Shown: piece after piece, positions 37,701 through 46,660 of the stretch
Position numbering within the stretch: position 1 is the stretch's first letter
Layout of the letters: each line of letters opens with the position of its first letter
Assembly (NCBI GenBank): GCA_009760855.2
Contig: WPIO01000019.1
Coordinates: 1,595,001-1,657,000, forward strand
Reading direction: 5' to 3'
Length of the DNA stretch: 62,000 nt
Origin: Cristatella mucedo
Taxonomy: Eukaryota > Bryozoa > Phylactolaemata > Cristatellidae
The notes under the pieces: model-generated
What the model was told of the DNA's origin: nothing
What the model saw: only the letters and a program-made list of their open reading frames with translations
The model's database searches: none
Translations under genes and position numbers: made by a program

Positions 37701-40700
37701 AGGCAGCGTGAGCCTGTGCCTTACCTGTAGCTTCCTTCTGTCGTGCACACAAATGTGCAGCCTCTGCACCCTGTGCGAAGGCCCCTCCTGCGCAGGCCCT
37801 GCACCCTGCACCTGCTGTGCACGTAGCCTGTCCGACAGGCACTGGAGCCTCCTGCAGCGATACCAGCGATACCGATACCCACCCGCTGCCGATACACGGT
37901 CGACCTGCATCTGCCGAGTGCTCTCCATTCTGACCCAGACAGCAGCGATCAGCCTCTGTTCGACGTTCACTTGCCCTTGCGCCTCGCGCCTGAACGCATG
38001 CATGCCTGCGTGACTCCCCACGCATGCACAGGTGTGTGTGTGTGTGTGTGCGTGCGCGCTCTCGCGCCTTTGTGCGGGCATGTGTGAAGCAGCAAAGTGC
38101 TTAGACAATTCTAGTCGTCCTTGATTATCGTACATTCACGAACCTGGTAGCCGGAAACAAATAATTATTAATGCTCTTGCCACACGAACCGCTTGTTGAA
38201 GTGTAGTTTAATTCTACTTAGGAATGCAGACATGGGTAGAATATCTCTGCTTGTTTTGCTCGATCTTTCGGCAGCTTTTGATACTATCAATCACAAAGTT
38301 CTTCTAGAGCGCCTCTCATCTTGCCTGGGCATTATTGGCATTGCATTGCAATGGTTCAAGTCCTATCTCAGTGGGAGACTCCAGAGTATTCATGTGAATG
38401 GACAAAGGTCATCCGAGGAACCTCTGAAATATGGGGTACCTCAGGGCTCCGTGCTTGGTCCGGTTCTTTCCACTGTTTATACTCTCCCTCTAGCCGATGT
38501 GATTGCCAGGCACAATCTTGGCTTTCAGTTCTATACAGATGATACTCAGCTGTACCTTTGCTTTGATCCCTCCCAACCCTCGAGCACGTCGAATTCTCTC
38601 AACTCCCTTGCTGCATGTATTGATGAAATCCGCACATGGATGGCAGCAAACTTTCTTAAATTGAATGATGATAAAACCTGCTTACAAATTAATAGCAAAC
38701 CAAGCGTGATTCCGAAATTCGAAGGTCTAACCCTTGCAATTGGTTCTGCCAGCATATATCCTGTCGAATCTGCACGAAATCTAGGTGTCCTGTTCTAAAG
38801 GGACCTTTCATTAGACGATCACATAAGCTCCGCAATCAAGTCTGCCTACTTTCAGCTACATAACATTGCCAAAATTCGGGCTTGTTTAGATAAGGATACC
38901 ACGTCTAAGTTGGTCCATGCATTTCTGACATCCCTCCTCGACTTCTGTAACTTACTGCTTGATGGCCTACCGGCCTGTGCAATCATGCACTTACAGCTGG
39001 TGCAAAACTCTGCAGCTAGGCTTGTCTGTCGTGAGCATAGCAGCTACACATCACATTACTTCTTGCCGACCTGCACTGGCTCCTTGTCAAGCAATGCAGA
39101 CTTCAAGGTTCTGCCACTCACTTTTAGGTCTCTTCATTCTTTTGCTCCAGCCTCCCTATCAGATCTACTACCCCATCAGGCTAAGTATCGTACCACCCAC
39201 TTTTTGGAATCTAATCGTTTGCCTATACCTCATACGAACTTCAAATGCTTTGAAGGCCATGCCTTTAGTTTGTATGCTCCCAAAGCCTGGAACTCACTTC
39301 CGACTTGTGTCACGACACTTCCTGATTTAACCACATTTAAAAAGAAACTGAAAGCGCATCTATTTATCAAGCATTTAGTGGGTCCACGTGATTCGTCCTT
39401 TGTATGCTTATTCGTGCTGACACTGTGCATGCTGACACTAACCATATTTGCATGCTGACCCTGTGCATGTCACCTCTAACCGTGTTCTGCTTGTTGTTCA
39501 TTGAGCATGCTACTGCTAAGCATTCGATCTTGCTTCCTTTACAGCAAATGTAAAGTGCCGGGAAAGAGGGTGATTGAGTTCTCTGAGGGCGCTATAACAA
39601 CAGTATTATTATTGATATTATTATTATTCCAAATACACAGCTACCGGAGGACATCTGGCATGAATAAACGCCGAAAAGAACTTTGCCTTCAATGGGGTAT
39701 GACCTCGAAACCTCTGGCGATCCAGTACTTTTACTGATGCAGCTGATACGGCTGCTCCTTGGGCGTAAGGGCTTTAGAGGTTTTATAGCCTCGGCCCTAA
39801 AATTTCCAGTCACGTGATCGAGCTGAATCTAGCCGTTGTGCTAAAAACAAAAATGGTCGAGGCTGATTAAACAGCCTTATTTATATAGCAGCAGAAGAGC
39901 CTTAGTGGGCGATTAAGAATGGCCCTCTGCAGGATTCGAACCCATGACCCGGTCGTGAAGAGCGAGCAACTTACCGCCTGGGATAAGACCCAGGGACGTA
40001 CGTGAATAGATGTATTTATAATTGCTAATAAGGTGCCAAGGTGCAACCATCATGCTATGGTCGGCAGCCAGAAGGCGAACCTGCTGCATGACTTACAAGC
40101 ATTTGAAGTTGGTGCAGGATGGCAACCCTCTAGAAAAAAGGATCTGTTTGTGGGGTGCCTACAGCTGTATGTGGATTGACTGCACTTTAGGTGTAGATCG
40201 AATATAGGTGATGTCAGCCGAGTGGGCCCAGTACAGCTTCCGGGGAGTGTGGGTGCTTTGATCGAAGCCCGCACACGAAGAGCATTTCTAGTGGGAATTG
40301 CACTGGTTGTTACAATGGGGAAATGAGTGCTGTCTAAAAATGACAGCTAGAAAACATTCTCCAAGTGCTCCACCGATCATCAAAAGAGCTCCGATACGAA
40401 TCAGTAGCTGCACTCTGCACGAGTTCCCGATGTGATGCACAGCGTGTGGGTGCTCATTGCACTCGATGCAAGCAGCTTGCATCGCAGACATGTCTGTACG
40501 AGCTAGAGCTCAGGTGCTTCTTCACTTCACTTACGACATACTTTCTCATGCATGCAGCACATTCTGCGACTTGGCATCTGCGAAATGGAAAGGGCGATTT
40601 TGGCCGCCATTAAAAAGACAGCTGGATGGGTAGTTAAATCACGCGATAGCTGGTTGGAGATAAATGGATGCATGCAAATTGGTTGATATGGAGAGACAGG

Positions 40701-43700
40701 ATAGGAGCATGATGGTCAGTGCAAGACGGGCCCGATGGGACTGGATGGACAGTGCACCGGCCTGAAGTCAGGTACACAGCCACATATATAGGTCGGCAGA
40801 TATCAGTGAGACAGAGACATGATAGCCTCTTCAGTTGGTGAAGAATATGTAAGCAGCATTGGTTACTGAATCCAAGAAATTCGGCCGTGTGCGTCCTTTC
40901 TTATAGGAGCTGCAACGGCTACCGGTGTATATACGGATACAGGGTAAAACTCGAACTCTGCGATCCATAAGGCCTGCCATGGTTTGGCTCCTCCTTATCT
41001 AGCAACTGCTACACCACTTTTCTGCCTCCGTCGTGTGTGCCTTCGGGTCATGACAATATAAAGACAATCAATTGCCTCTACTATTCTTTCACTTAGCTAC
41101 CGTTGATGGCACAAGCTTGTGCTCAGTGGGTCCTAAATTAGATTAACTCACTTTCGCAATTCTCATTGAATCGACGCCTCCTCCCATGCTGCCAACTCGG
41201 GGCACATCCCTCCCTGGCGTCCTGCACTTTTACTTCTAAGCTAGTCTCTTCATCGACGTTCTTCTGACTCAGAGCTATGTGCTTATTGCTATTTTTGCTG
41301 CATGAGATAAAGTCTGTTGGCTACCGTGTGGGCAACGAAACCTGCTTAGGTGCTCAGTGCGCAAGTGGGGAAAACTCTTGTCAAGGAACTGCTCAATCTC
41401 CGGCTCTTGTTTAGCTCTTGTGTGCGCGCGTCACTGTCCATACCCAGGCACAGGGTAGAATCCAGCATAGGGGACGGGACTACGTGGTGGTGCAGGATCA
41501 GATTGAAAATGATCTCCCCATTACGACCAGATTCCCCCCTCGGCCCTGTGAATTTGATCCCCCCCCCCCACTAGGGAGGGACTCTCCAGAATTGTCGTTG
41601 GTGTGCTTGCGCTTCCCGAAATTAACCAATCGACATGCTTTCTTTGCAGCTTATGTAAAGTGCCTAGGGAGATGTAGTTCTTTTATGATACTATAGATAT
41701 GGTGTTATTATTGCACTATTTTTAAAGGGACACTGCTGCAGGTAAGCTGCTCTGCCACCAGCCCTCTGCACACTGATCGTCCACTAGGATCGATAATTTC
41801 TCTGTCTGAAGCTGGAATCTAGGACTTTTAAACTAGATCACTGAAGCTGACATGGCAGAGTACTGTGAAGTTGCTCTCATTCGCGTGACCATTAGCGATC
41901 TAAATAGCAACGATGGCGGTAATGTCTCGGCGTTGGTCTCGCTGGAGCTATCGGCAGATTTGACTCATTTTATCACCACATAATACTTGACGATTGAATG
42001 CTATGGTCTGGCAGATAAGGCTCTGTCTGGTACGGTTCGAATCTTTCGATCGTGTGCAGTCCGTGTCGTGTGTCTGGCAAGTCATGTCCAAGGGACCGGT
42101 CACCCGCTGAGTTCCACAGGTCTGTTGCTCCACCCAAGACTGGCTCTTTTCCATTTATATAGAGCCCTCCGAAAGCGTAGCAGGTGCACCAACAGAAACT
42201 CCCATCATAACACTCAGCGTTTTGTTACTTTGTGGAATTATAGACATAGGTACACACATGCATTCATACATACATATATCCATCCGTACATACACATGTA
42301 CATATACATGTGTATGTACGACATGTACATACACATGTACATATACATGTGTATGTAGGTACATATATACATTCATAATAATAATAATATTGCACTTGAT
42401 AAAGCGCCCTCAGAGAACTTAATCTCTTTCTAGGCGCTTTACATTTGCTGCAAAGTGATACGCAATAGAATAGTAAGTAAAATCATGCTTGAAAAACAAA
42501 CAAAATGAATAACATGGTTAGGGGTTACATGCACTGGGTCAGCATGCAAATGTGGTTAGTGGCAGCATGAACAGTGTCAGCACGCATAAGCAAATTCATA
42601 CATACAAAGCCAAAGTTGCAGATTACGATGCCTTCACTGAGGGATGAAGTTGAAATTGGCTAGAGCCAAAGCGGCTGCACCACGGCCTGCCAAGATTATC
42701 AGGCTGGACCACCAAAGGCACGCCCGAAGGATGACTTTCACCACCACACAGCTGTGTGATAGTGATGTTGGTGTCTAGATGTGCCTTCAAGCCTGTAACT
42801 GACAGGTGTTTTCATCGAATCGTTCCGTGACTTATCAGCAGACTACCTTGTTGTCTAGAAATTTGTTCAGCAATTTCAATTTGCACGCAATCTTGCTCTT
42901 CTGCTATCGTGTGCATATTTTTCATACTGCTGTATGCATTTCCGTCATTCTTTACTATTGAGCACAGTCAATCTGTTCCACTGCGCCTCTTCCGGGCAAT
43001 TGGCCATTCGATTGCTGCCTTTGAGATTCGCATCACGAGTGAAGGCCCCTCGTTAAGTGCTAGAAAATCGTACTCAATGATAATATTATACAAAGTACAT
43101 CATTCATATCCTCATAGGAAACCCCTACACTATAGATGGGAATTAGCTCAGTCAGTATTCGTAGTCTGTGATGCGTTGGTGTGACTGCACTGCCTGCTGT
43201 CAGCGTAACTGGGTTAGGAATCTGACCAGTGCTCGATTGGCTCTGGGATCAGAACTTCTGGATCATTTCTACCAATCTGGACTGTGGTGCCTTCAACTTT
43301 ATGTCTGTTCAGCTACACGTATCGAACATATGGTTCTGCTGTAATAGACAGTTCACAAGGAATGCTTAGAATGACAACAGTTGGTTTATTTCTCGTTTCT
43401 CTACACTGGACCCAGTGGCTGTAGGGGATTTCATCAAAAATTATTTCGTCAAAATTAATTCGTCAAAACATTATTTTAAATGCAAAATCGCCCATTTTTT
43501 AGCATTTCTTTTTTTGACCTTTATCTATGAATTTTGATGAAACGAATACCTTAGCTCGAGCTTCAGCAGACATGTATTGGTGACCCGTGATGGCACACTA
43601 GGTAAGGCAGTTGCTTTCACGACCCCACGACGATCGGTCGCGAGGTCGTGGGTTCGAATTCTATGGTAGGCGATCCTTTATTTCTGCTGCAAGCGGTGGT

Positions 43701-44859
43701 GATATCTCTTCTGTCGCTATACAATAAGAGGCTATTAAAACAGCTAGCATTTTTTATATTCAGTGCATGCTCGCAGCACAACAGCACGAAGCTACTCTCT
43801 TCCTCGTAACTCTCTCTTCCCAGCCGCTTTGCCCAGCCCTTCCTGCCAAGGGCTGGCTAATCTAGGCCTTCACTTCGTTTGTTTTTGTTCACTTTCGATT
43901 GAACTTTTGATTTCATTTTCGGTCACTTTTTATAATAAAAGATGGCTGATGAAATAATTTTTTGATGAACTTGACTCTCCCCGACCCGTGTATTGGCCAC
44001 AGCATCTGGTCTCTCCGGGGATGATCATCCTAGCATCCACAATCGTAGCCTCGTTGTGGGGATCTTCCAGCGATCAGCCTTTTCCGAGTATCTGATTCTA
44101 GACCGGCATTCGTATAGGAATTTAGTTTGGCACCACTAAATAATCGTAGGCTGTATGCACAGTGTGTTCTAATTGTAAATGAGCTCGATGTGCAAATGAT
44201 GCTCGCTTTGTTCGTGCTCCCATGCAGTTTAACCAATTAAACAGGCCTGTGTAGGAGAGCGACTTTTCCGTGGGATGGGACATATCGAGCGCCGGGTGGT
44301 TGGCGAACGGTAGGCCCCTACCCCCTGCAGCGCATTATGTAATCGTGTGTGCCGCAATGTCTTTGCAGGACGACTTTTTCCTGCGTCACTACGACAGAGG
44401 GCCTTGTCGGAACCGGCTGGGCCACTCGCGGGCCTCTATCGCTTGGCACAGGGCTCAGGTCGGGCAGGCGACCACTATCCCTCCCTCCCTCCTTTCCTAT
44501 CCTTCCTTCCCCTACCTTCTCTCCTTCCCTCGCGCGGCTACGGCGATGGATACCGATTCTGCATGAGCACTGCTGAGCCGAATGGTTCGCTAGTGCTGCC
44601 CCTCGACGCTATTCCGTCTCCCTGTTTCTGCTTTTGTTTCTCCTCTCCTCTGCCTCGCCGGCGGTCCACTTGCCTTCCTGTTGCAGCAGCAGCCGTTCAC
44701 TAGTCGCCTTCTGAGGTCTCTGTCTCATGCCCCCTCCCTGCATCCGGGCCTCCAATCCCTGCAGCGGGCGATTCCTCGTTGCCCACTGTAAGCAGTGTGA
44801 TAAGTGCCAAGACTCTTCTGCTGCTATATAAATAAGGCCGTTTGATCAGCTAGCCTTTA

Positions 44860-44926
<67 letters not shown>

Positions 44927-45283
44927 CCAGCACTGGGCCACGCTCCTTACAGGCGACAGCGTCAGCACAGCAGCGCTGGCCTCAGCTCGATTCAGCCCAG
45001 GCCACGTGCCGCACGGCTACCGTATATAAGGTGACCTCGGGCCACTCCTTCGTCGCTGCAGGTGGCCGGCGTCTTCATCGGCGTCGGTGCCTTCCTGCTC
45101 GTGTCGTCGCCGCTTCTGCTGCTGGCAGCTCCGTTCTTGATCTGCCAGAGGTTCAAGCTGTTCGGCTCGTGCTTCCCGATAGCCACCACCGCCGACACGG
45201 CGGCGCCGGGCGGCGGCACGCTGTCGTCGCCTCGCTCATCGTCTGCTGCCGACGACGACGAGCTGGAGGAGCGCTTCGAGTGA
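22548..45283 (+). CDS. RNF144A: RNF144-family RBR E3 ubiquitin-protein ligase (whole gene, 7 coding exons)
   Basis: Join of 22548-22688, 31024-31125, 31298-31492, 31636-31730, 37364-37511, 44369-44458 and 45062-45283 gives a 330-aa protein; human RNF144A/B are about 290-300 aa. Seen: RING1 with Cys at 22, 25, 40, 42, 45, 48, 66 and 71; an IBR zinc domain (C112, C117, C144, C147, C152, C155, H160, C165); RING2 (C193, C196, then EGCAQ with the predicted catalytic C206, and HVFCWFC); the family-specific segment [17 protein letters not shown]; and one C-terminal transmembrane segment at about 258-285 with a GxxxG pair (G260, G264). Known for the family: RBR ligases take ubiquitin from E2 onto the RING2 cysteine before transfer, and RNF144A is membrane anchored. 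All introns are GT-AG and keep frame. The tail after the membrane segment (286-330) is long and ends in an acidic run. RNF144A and RNF144B cannot be separated here. Introns 1, 4 and 5 (8.3, 5.6 and 6.9 kb) are full of repeats. Confidence 0.93.
22637..22673. repeat. Perfect inverted repeat inside RNF144-like exon 1
   Basis: Arms gcagccgcagctcttca (22637-22653) and its exact reverse complement (22657-22673) are separated by agc. It covers the codons for [13 protein letters not shown] in RING1. Confidence 0.97.
22793..23060 (+). mobile_element. Second LINE family (family C) 3' end with acatt-type tail
   Basis: gctcactacctcgactgctc, tcagctatgcttcccacttt, taccgaatgcgtgctgaaag, then gagttacagaccgagataca and repeated gcattacattacgtgcg. 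Confidence 0.8.
23061..25540. other. RNF144-like intron 1, mostly unique sequence
   Basis: Contains CTG/CAG-rich patches (23605-23650, 23850-23945), a short gaaactagaa-type tandem repeat (24072-24118) and a weak tRNA-SINE-like head at about 24140-24215 (gcccagcggtaaagtg). No gene recognised. Confidence 0.5.
23850..23945. repeat. CAG-rich imperfect tandem repeat
   Basis: An 18-bp unit (tagcagccgaccttgac plus one base) is repeated, followed by agcagcagcagag-type triplets. Confidence 0.7.
25551..25762. repeat. Compound (CT)n / CTTT-interrupted microsatellite
   Basis: About 210 bp of CT repeats broken by ctttc, cactc and ccctc interruptions. Confidence 0.95.
25765..28440. other. RNF144-like intron 1, no gene recognised
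   Basis: 2.7 kb with open frames up to 142 codons (25979-26407), none with a recognised domain or conserved motif. Confidence 0.4.
28461..28582. repeat. Tandem duplication, 73-bp period, with AT spacer
   Basis: The same 49-bp segment (starting gtacacacaaatatatactg) occurs at 28461-28509 and 28534-28582, separated by an AT/ATCT-rich spacer. Confidence 0.9.
28583..28680. repeat. (AT)n-rich simple sequence
   Basis: Runs of atatatatat with tatc interruptions. Confidence 0.93.
28690..29465. other. RNF144-like intron 1, no gene recognised
   Basis: No repeat or coding feature identified. Confidence 0.35.
29470..29832 (-). mobile_element. Decayed DNA-transposon remnant (possibly pogo/Tigger-like)
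   Basis: The minus strand has a short frame (about 29612-29737) ending in an acidic Ser/Asp/Glu-rich tail ([20 protein letters not shown] and on to a TAA). Such tails are common at the C-terminus of pogo/Tigger/Jerky transposases. Both flanks carry related repeats with cttat cores (gcgacttatac, gtacggcttatact, gtcgcgctcattaataagtc). Family assignment is tentative. Confidence 0.4.
29865..30085 (+). mobile_element. Second LINE family (family C) 3' fragment
   Basis: Diverged copy: acccacttcctcgactgacg, ctcattttctctttgttttt, gcctaccgaaatgtgcttaa, then gcagagttacagagatgcgt. Confidence 0.65.
30090..31023. other. End of RNF144-like intron 1
   Basis: A G-run lies at 30477-30490. The last 500 bp before exon 2 are CpG-rich. 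No separate gene recognised. Confidence 0.4.
31024..31125 (+). CDS. RNF144A: RNF144-like exon 2 (rest of RING1)
   Basis: 34 codons, residues 48-81, acceptor gacag|TGC and donor GAA|GTAAGT, phase 0 at both ends. It supplies the last RING1 cysteines (C48, then C66 and C71 in GCPQSSC). The pattern C-x3-YV followed by G..CP...C matches the same stretch of RNF144A. Confidence 0.9.
31298..31492 (+). CDS. RNF144A: RNF144-like exon 3 (RING1-IBR linker and first half of IBR)
   Basis: 65 codons, residues 82-146, acceptor ggcag|GTG and donor AAG|GTTCGA. It contains the helical linker ([15 protein letters not shown]) and the IBR motif [12 protein letters not shown], ending in VVCPK. Confidence 0.93.
31636..31730 (+). 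CDS. RNF144A: RNF144-like exon 4 (second half of IBR)
   Basis: Residues 147-177 plus two bases of codon 178, acceptor ctgcag|TGC and donor GG|GTAAAC (phase 2). It contains [19 protein letters not shown], the second zinc-binding half of the IBR domain. Confidence 0.93.
31731..32835. other. RNF144-like intron 4, first part
   Basis: GC-rich near exon 4, otherwise nothing identified. Short direct repeat gatcacgtgacat / aatcacgtgacat near 32060-32090. Confidence 0.35.
32840..33330 (-). mobile_element. CR1/L2-like LINE 3' end, strongly decayed
   Basis: agtaccctaagagaacttaa terminal block, gcatgctaaagcaagcatga-type 3' UTR, and a minus-strand remnant of the FDDQ/APKAWNS region near 33200-33290. Confidence 0.55.
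33337..33965 (-). mobile_element. CR1/L2-like LINE 3' part
   Basis: Tail aataataataatatatccct, terminal block agagaattgaatctctctct. The minus strand encodes [34 protein letters not shown] and [20 protein letters not shown] in different frames. Confidence 0.85.
34208..34374 (+). mobile_element. tRNA-derived SINE, family 2
   Basis: Head gatggctcactaggtaaggc (A box), gaggtcgtgggttccaatcc (B box); body caagcggtggtgatagccgt; 3' end gctcttctgtcgctatacaa and gaggctgttaaatcagct. Confidence 0.88.
34447..34598 (-). mobile_element. tRNA-derived SINE, family 2 (inverted partner)
   Basis: Reverse complement of the 34208-34374 copy with few differences: agctgattaaacagcctctt, cggctatcaccaccgcttgc, aatcgaacccacgacctt. 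Confidence 0.88.
34748..34896 (+). mobile_element. tRNA-derived SINE, family 2, diverged
   Basis: tcttagctcagggggaagga, tcgtaagtttgagtcttc, then gaggttcttctacagcgata and gactatcaaagcagct. Confidence 0.65.
34900..36620. other. RNF144-like intron 4, no gene recognised
   Basis: 1.7 kb with only short, domain-free open frames. Confidence 0.35.
36625..36786 (-). mobile_element. tRNA-derived SINE, family 2
   Basis: gcagcctctttttgtctagc, atggctatcgccaccgctgg, gattcgaacccacgacctcg, ccttacctagtgtgccatca. Confidence 0.87.
36790..37363. other. End of RNF144-like intron 4
   Basis: No repeat or additional exon recognised before the acceptor at 37363. Confidence 0.4.
37364..37511 (+). CDS. RNF144A: RNF144-like exon 5 (catalytic RING2)
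   Basis: One base completing codon 178 and residues 179-227, acceptor cacag|GATACC and donor GAG|GTAGGC. It contains [18 protein letters not shown] (catalytic cysteine C206) and [13 protein letters not shown], which are RING2 hallmarks of RBR ligases. Confidence 0.95.
38033..38052. repeat. Short (GT)n microsatellite
   Basis: gtgtgtgtgtgtgtgtgtg run in intron 5. Confidence 0.9.
38193..38798 (+). pseudogene. LINE reverse transcriptase core with altered YADD box
   Basis: 201 codons: [51 protein letters not shown] (YTDD where YADD is expected), [23 protein letters not shown], then a stop codon. It lies in RNF144-like intron 5 in gene orientation. Truncated at both ends, so inactive. Confidence 0.88.
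38193..39625 (+). mobile_element. CR1/L2-like LINE, RT core to 3' end (best copy)
   Basis: 5'-truncated copy of about 1.4 kb. ORF 38193-38798 encodes the RT core; 38910-39458 encodes the C-terminal domain ([43 protein letters not shown]). The 3' UTR has gtgcatgctgacactaacc, then the terminal block gattgagttctctgagggcg and attattattgatattattat. Confidence 0.92.
39861..39985 (-). mobile_element. tRNA-derived SINE, family 2
   Basis: ggctgattaaacagccttat, agcagcagaagagcctta, ggattcgaacccatgacccg; body shortened relative to other copies. Confidence 0.8.
39990..41160. other. RNF144-like intron 5, no gene recognised
   Basis: 1.2 kb without recognised coding or repeat features. Confidence 0.35.
41165..41375 (+). 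mobile_element. Second LINE family (family C) 3' fragment, diverged
   Basis: ctgactcagagctatgtgct, gagataaagtctgttggcta, aacgaaacctgcttaggtgc align with other copies. Confidence 0.6.
41615..41718 (+). mobile_element. CR1/L2-like LINE 3' end, decayed
   Basis: ccaatcgacatgctttcttt, gtaaagtgcctagggagatg, then a short ttattattg tail. Confidence 0.6.
42287..42357. repeat. Two tandem copies of a 32-bp hairpin
   Basis: Each unit (42287-42318, 42326-42357) has perfect 14-bp arms, tacatacacatgta and its complement, around a 4-nt loop (cata). The units are 39 bp apart and identical. Confidence 0.95.
42375..42600 (-). mobile_element. CR1/L2-like LINE 3' end
   Basis: Tail ataataataatattgcact, terminal block gagaacttaatctctttcta, 3' UTR gcatgcaaatgtggttagtg. 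Only the last ~225 bp are present. Confidence 0.88.
42605..43425. other. RNF144-like intron 5, no gene recognised
   Basis: No coding or repeat feature recognised. Confidence 0.35.
43430..43969. mobile_element. Putative non-autonomous DNA transposon (TIR element) with nested SINE
   Basis: The ends are near-perfect inverted repeats of 22-23 bp: left ttcatcaaaaattatttc..., right ...gaaataattttttgatgaa (one indel, one mismatch). Related motifs recur inside (gtcaaaattaattcgtcaaa; ttgatgaaacgaat). A family 2 SINE lies within it at 43582-43745. No clear target-site duplication seen. Confidence 0.5.
43582..43745 (+). mobile_element. tRNA-derived SINE, family 2
   Basis: gtgatggcacactaggtaag, gaggtcgtgggttcgaattc, tgcaagcggtggtgatatct, cttctgtcgctatacaataa, ending ggctattaaaacagct. 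Confidence 0.87.
44369..44458 (+). CDS. RNF144A: RNF144-like exon 6 (conserved post-RING2 segment)
   Basis: 30 codons, residues 228-257, acceptor tttgcag|GAC and donor [29 protein letters not shown] is close to the RNF144A sequence after RING2. Confidence 0.95.
44763..44855 (+). mobile_element. tRNA-derived SINE, family 2, 3' part
   Basis: gcgggcgattcctcgttgcc, ctcttctgctgctatataaa, ggccgtttgatcagcta; it leads into the following CT repeat. Confidence 0.7.
44863..44924. repeat. (CT)n microsatellite
   Basis: About 62 bp pure CT, just after a family 2 SINE 3' end, in RNF144-like intron 6. Confidence 0.97.
45062..45283 (+). CDS. RNF144A: RNF144-like exon 7 (transmembrane anchor and C-terminal tail)
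   Basis: 73 codons plus stop, residues 258-330, acceptor gctgcag|GTG. About 28 hydrophobic residues with a GxxxG motif form the membrane anchor. A Ser/Gly/Thr-rich tail follows and ends in an acidic DDDELEE stretch. A candidate polyadenylation signal AATAAA lies at 46121, about 840 nt downstream. Confidence 0.92.
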   Translation: MAGVFIGVGAFLLVSSPLLLLAAPFLICQRFKLFGSCFPIATTADTAAPGGGTLSSPRSSSAADDDELEERFE

Positions 45284-46120
45284 GCCAGAGCTGCAGCCCG
45301 GAGATGAAGCTTCGAGAGCAGGCGCCTACGTGGCCGTCGCCAGCGCAGGACGAGCGCCCTACCGACGTTCAGACAGCGAGCTGCTGCTGCTGCTACCGCC
45401 GCCCGCAGTCAGCGTGACTCGCCTTTGCGAAGCGACCGCTAGTCGACACCAGTCCTTGCCAGAGCGCGAAGCAGCAGCAGCAGCGAACTCGACAGCAGCG
45501 CGCAGCGGCTCCCAGCGTTTGGGACCCGCCAACCACTCCCCCTCCCCCCGGGTCTGTCTCTCGGCCAGCCTCCCGATGCCCTCCTGGCCATGTTTCCTGT
45601 GTTTCCGGAGTACAGCTCGGGCCGCATTTCAAAACAGTGTGGCAGCCATTGCAGTCTGCGATTCTGCTCGCTCGCGCGCCCTCTCGGCTCTGAGCGCAGC
45701 GCTGTTCGTGCACAGCTCCGTGTCGTACTCAAATCAGGAATCACTGTGGCATCGAAGCTATCGACTCGTGTGCCCTTCCCTCTACCCTCGGAGCTAAATG
45801 CACTGCATCAGCTGCACGGGTTGGTCTTTTCCTGAGAAAGCTCGCTGGTTTATGCTCGCTGGTGCATGCTCGTTGCCGCATCCTGGAGTACTGCTGTGCG
45901 CCCACTAAAGCCCGAGTGGTGCCACTATATATTTACTCTGTGCGCAGGGTCATTGACCGCTGCTTGGCTGTGCACTGCTCGCTGTGCAGATTGCCTTCCG
46001 GAAGTCGGAAAGATGGCAAGTCCAGGCAAGCTTCCGTTATACTCAATTGTCTTTGTTATGTTTAAGTAAAGCTTCGGTGTTGTATCTGTGCATTCCTAAG
46101 TCGTTCCATATATAAATGTC
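45284..46120 (+). other. Probable 3' UTR of the RNF144-like gene
   Basis: No other gene recognised between the stop codon at 45283 and the first AATAAA at 46121. The extent is inferred only from that signal. Confidence 0.35.
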
Positions 46121-46139
46121 AATAAATAAATAAATAAAT
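46121..46139 (+). repeat. (AATA)n run containing AATAAA signals
   Basis: aataaataaataaataaat is both a tetranucleotide repeat and a series of overlapping polyadenylation hexamers downstream of the RNF144-like gene. Confidence 0.6.
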
Positions 46140-46179
46140 GTTCATACACATACAGTGTAAATAAATATATATTCACACA

Positions 46180-46660
46180 CAAATAATAGTAATACATGTG
46201 TATAGCACCCCCTGAAAACTTGAGTATCTTTTCCAGGCACTGTACAGATGCTGTATAGAAAGCATTACCAAACGATTGGTGGCAACATCAGCAGGCAGTG
46301 TAAGCAGGTATATGCACACGAGACACGAATCACAAAGACCTACCAAATGCTGTAATAAATAGGTGCGTTTTTAGTTTTTTTTTAATGTCGGCAGGTCAGA
46401 GGATGTGCACCAGTAAGAAGTGAGTTCTAGGCTTCGGGAGCATACAAACTAAAGGCACGGTCTTCAAAGCATTTTAAGTTCGTATGAGGCATAGGCAAAC
46501 GATTAGATTCTGAAAAGCTGGTGGTACGATGCTTAGCCTGGTGGGGGGGGGGGGCTAGATCTGATTGCAGGCTGGAGCCAAAGAACGAAAGGACCAAAAA
46601 GTGAATGACAGAACCTTGAAGTCGATGTGCTGCTTGACTGGTAGCCAGTGCAGGTCGGCA
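46180..46660 (-). mobile_element. CR1/L2-like LINE, 3' part, left of an insertion
   Basis: Starts at aataatagtaatacatgtgt with a modified terminal block, continues in LINE order to gtagccagtgcaggtcggc, where the match stops. The LINE resumes at about 47196. Confidence 0.85.

Noticed and set aside
43140-43175. tRNA-like ttagctcagtcag near 43145
   Set aside because: No matching B box or cloverleaf follows.
45022-45032. TATA-like tatataagg just before RNF144-like exon 7
   Set aside because: It lies within a normal intron, directly before a good acceptor, with no sign of a separate transcript.
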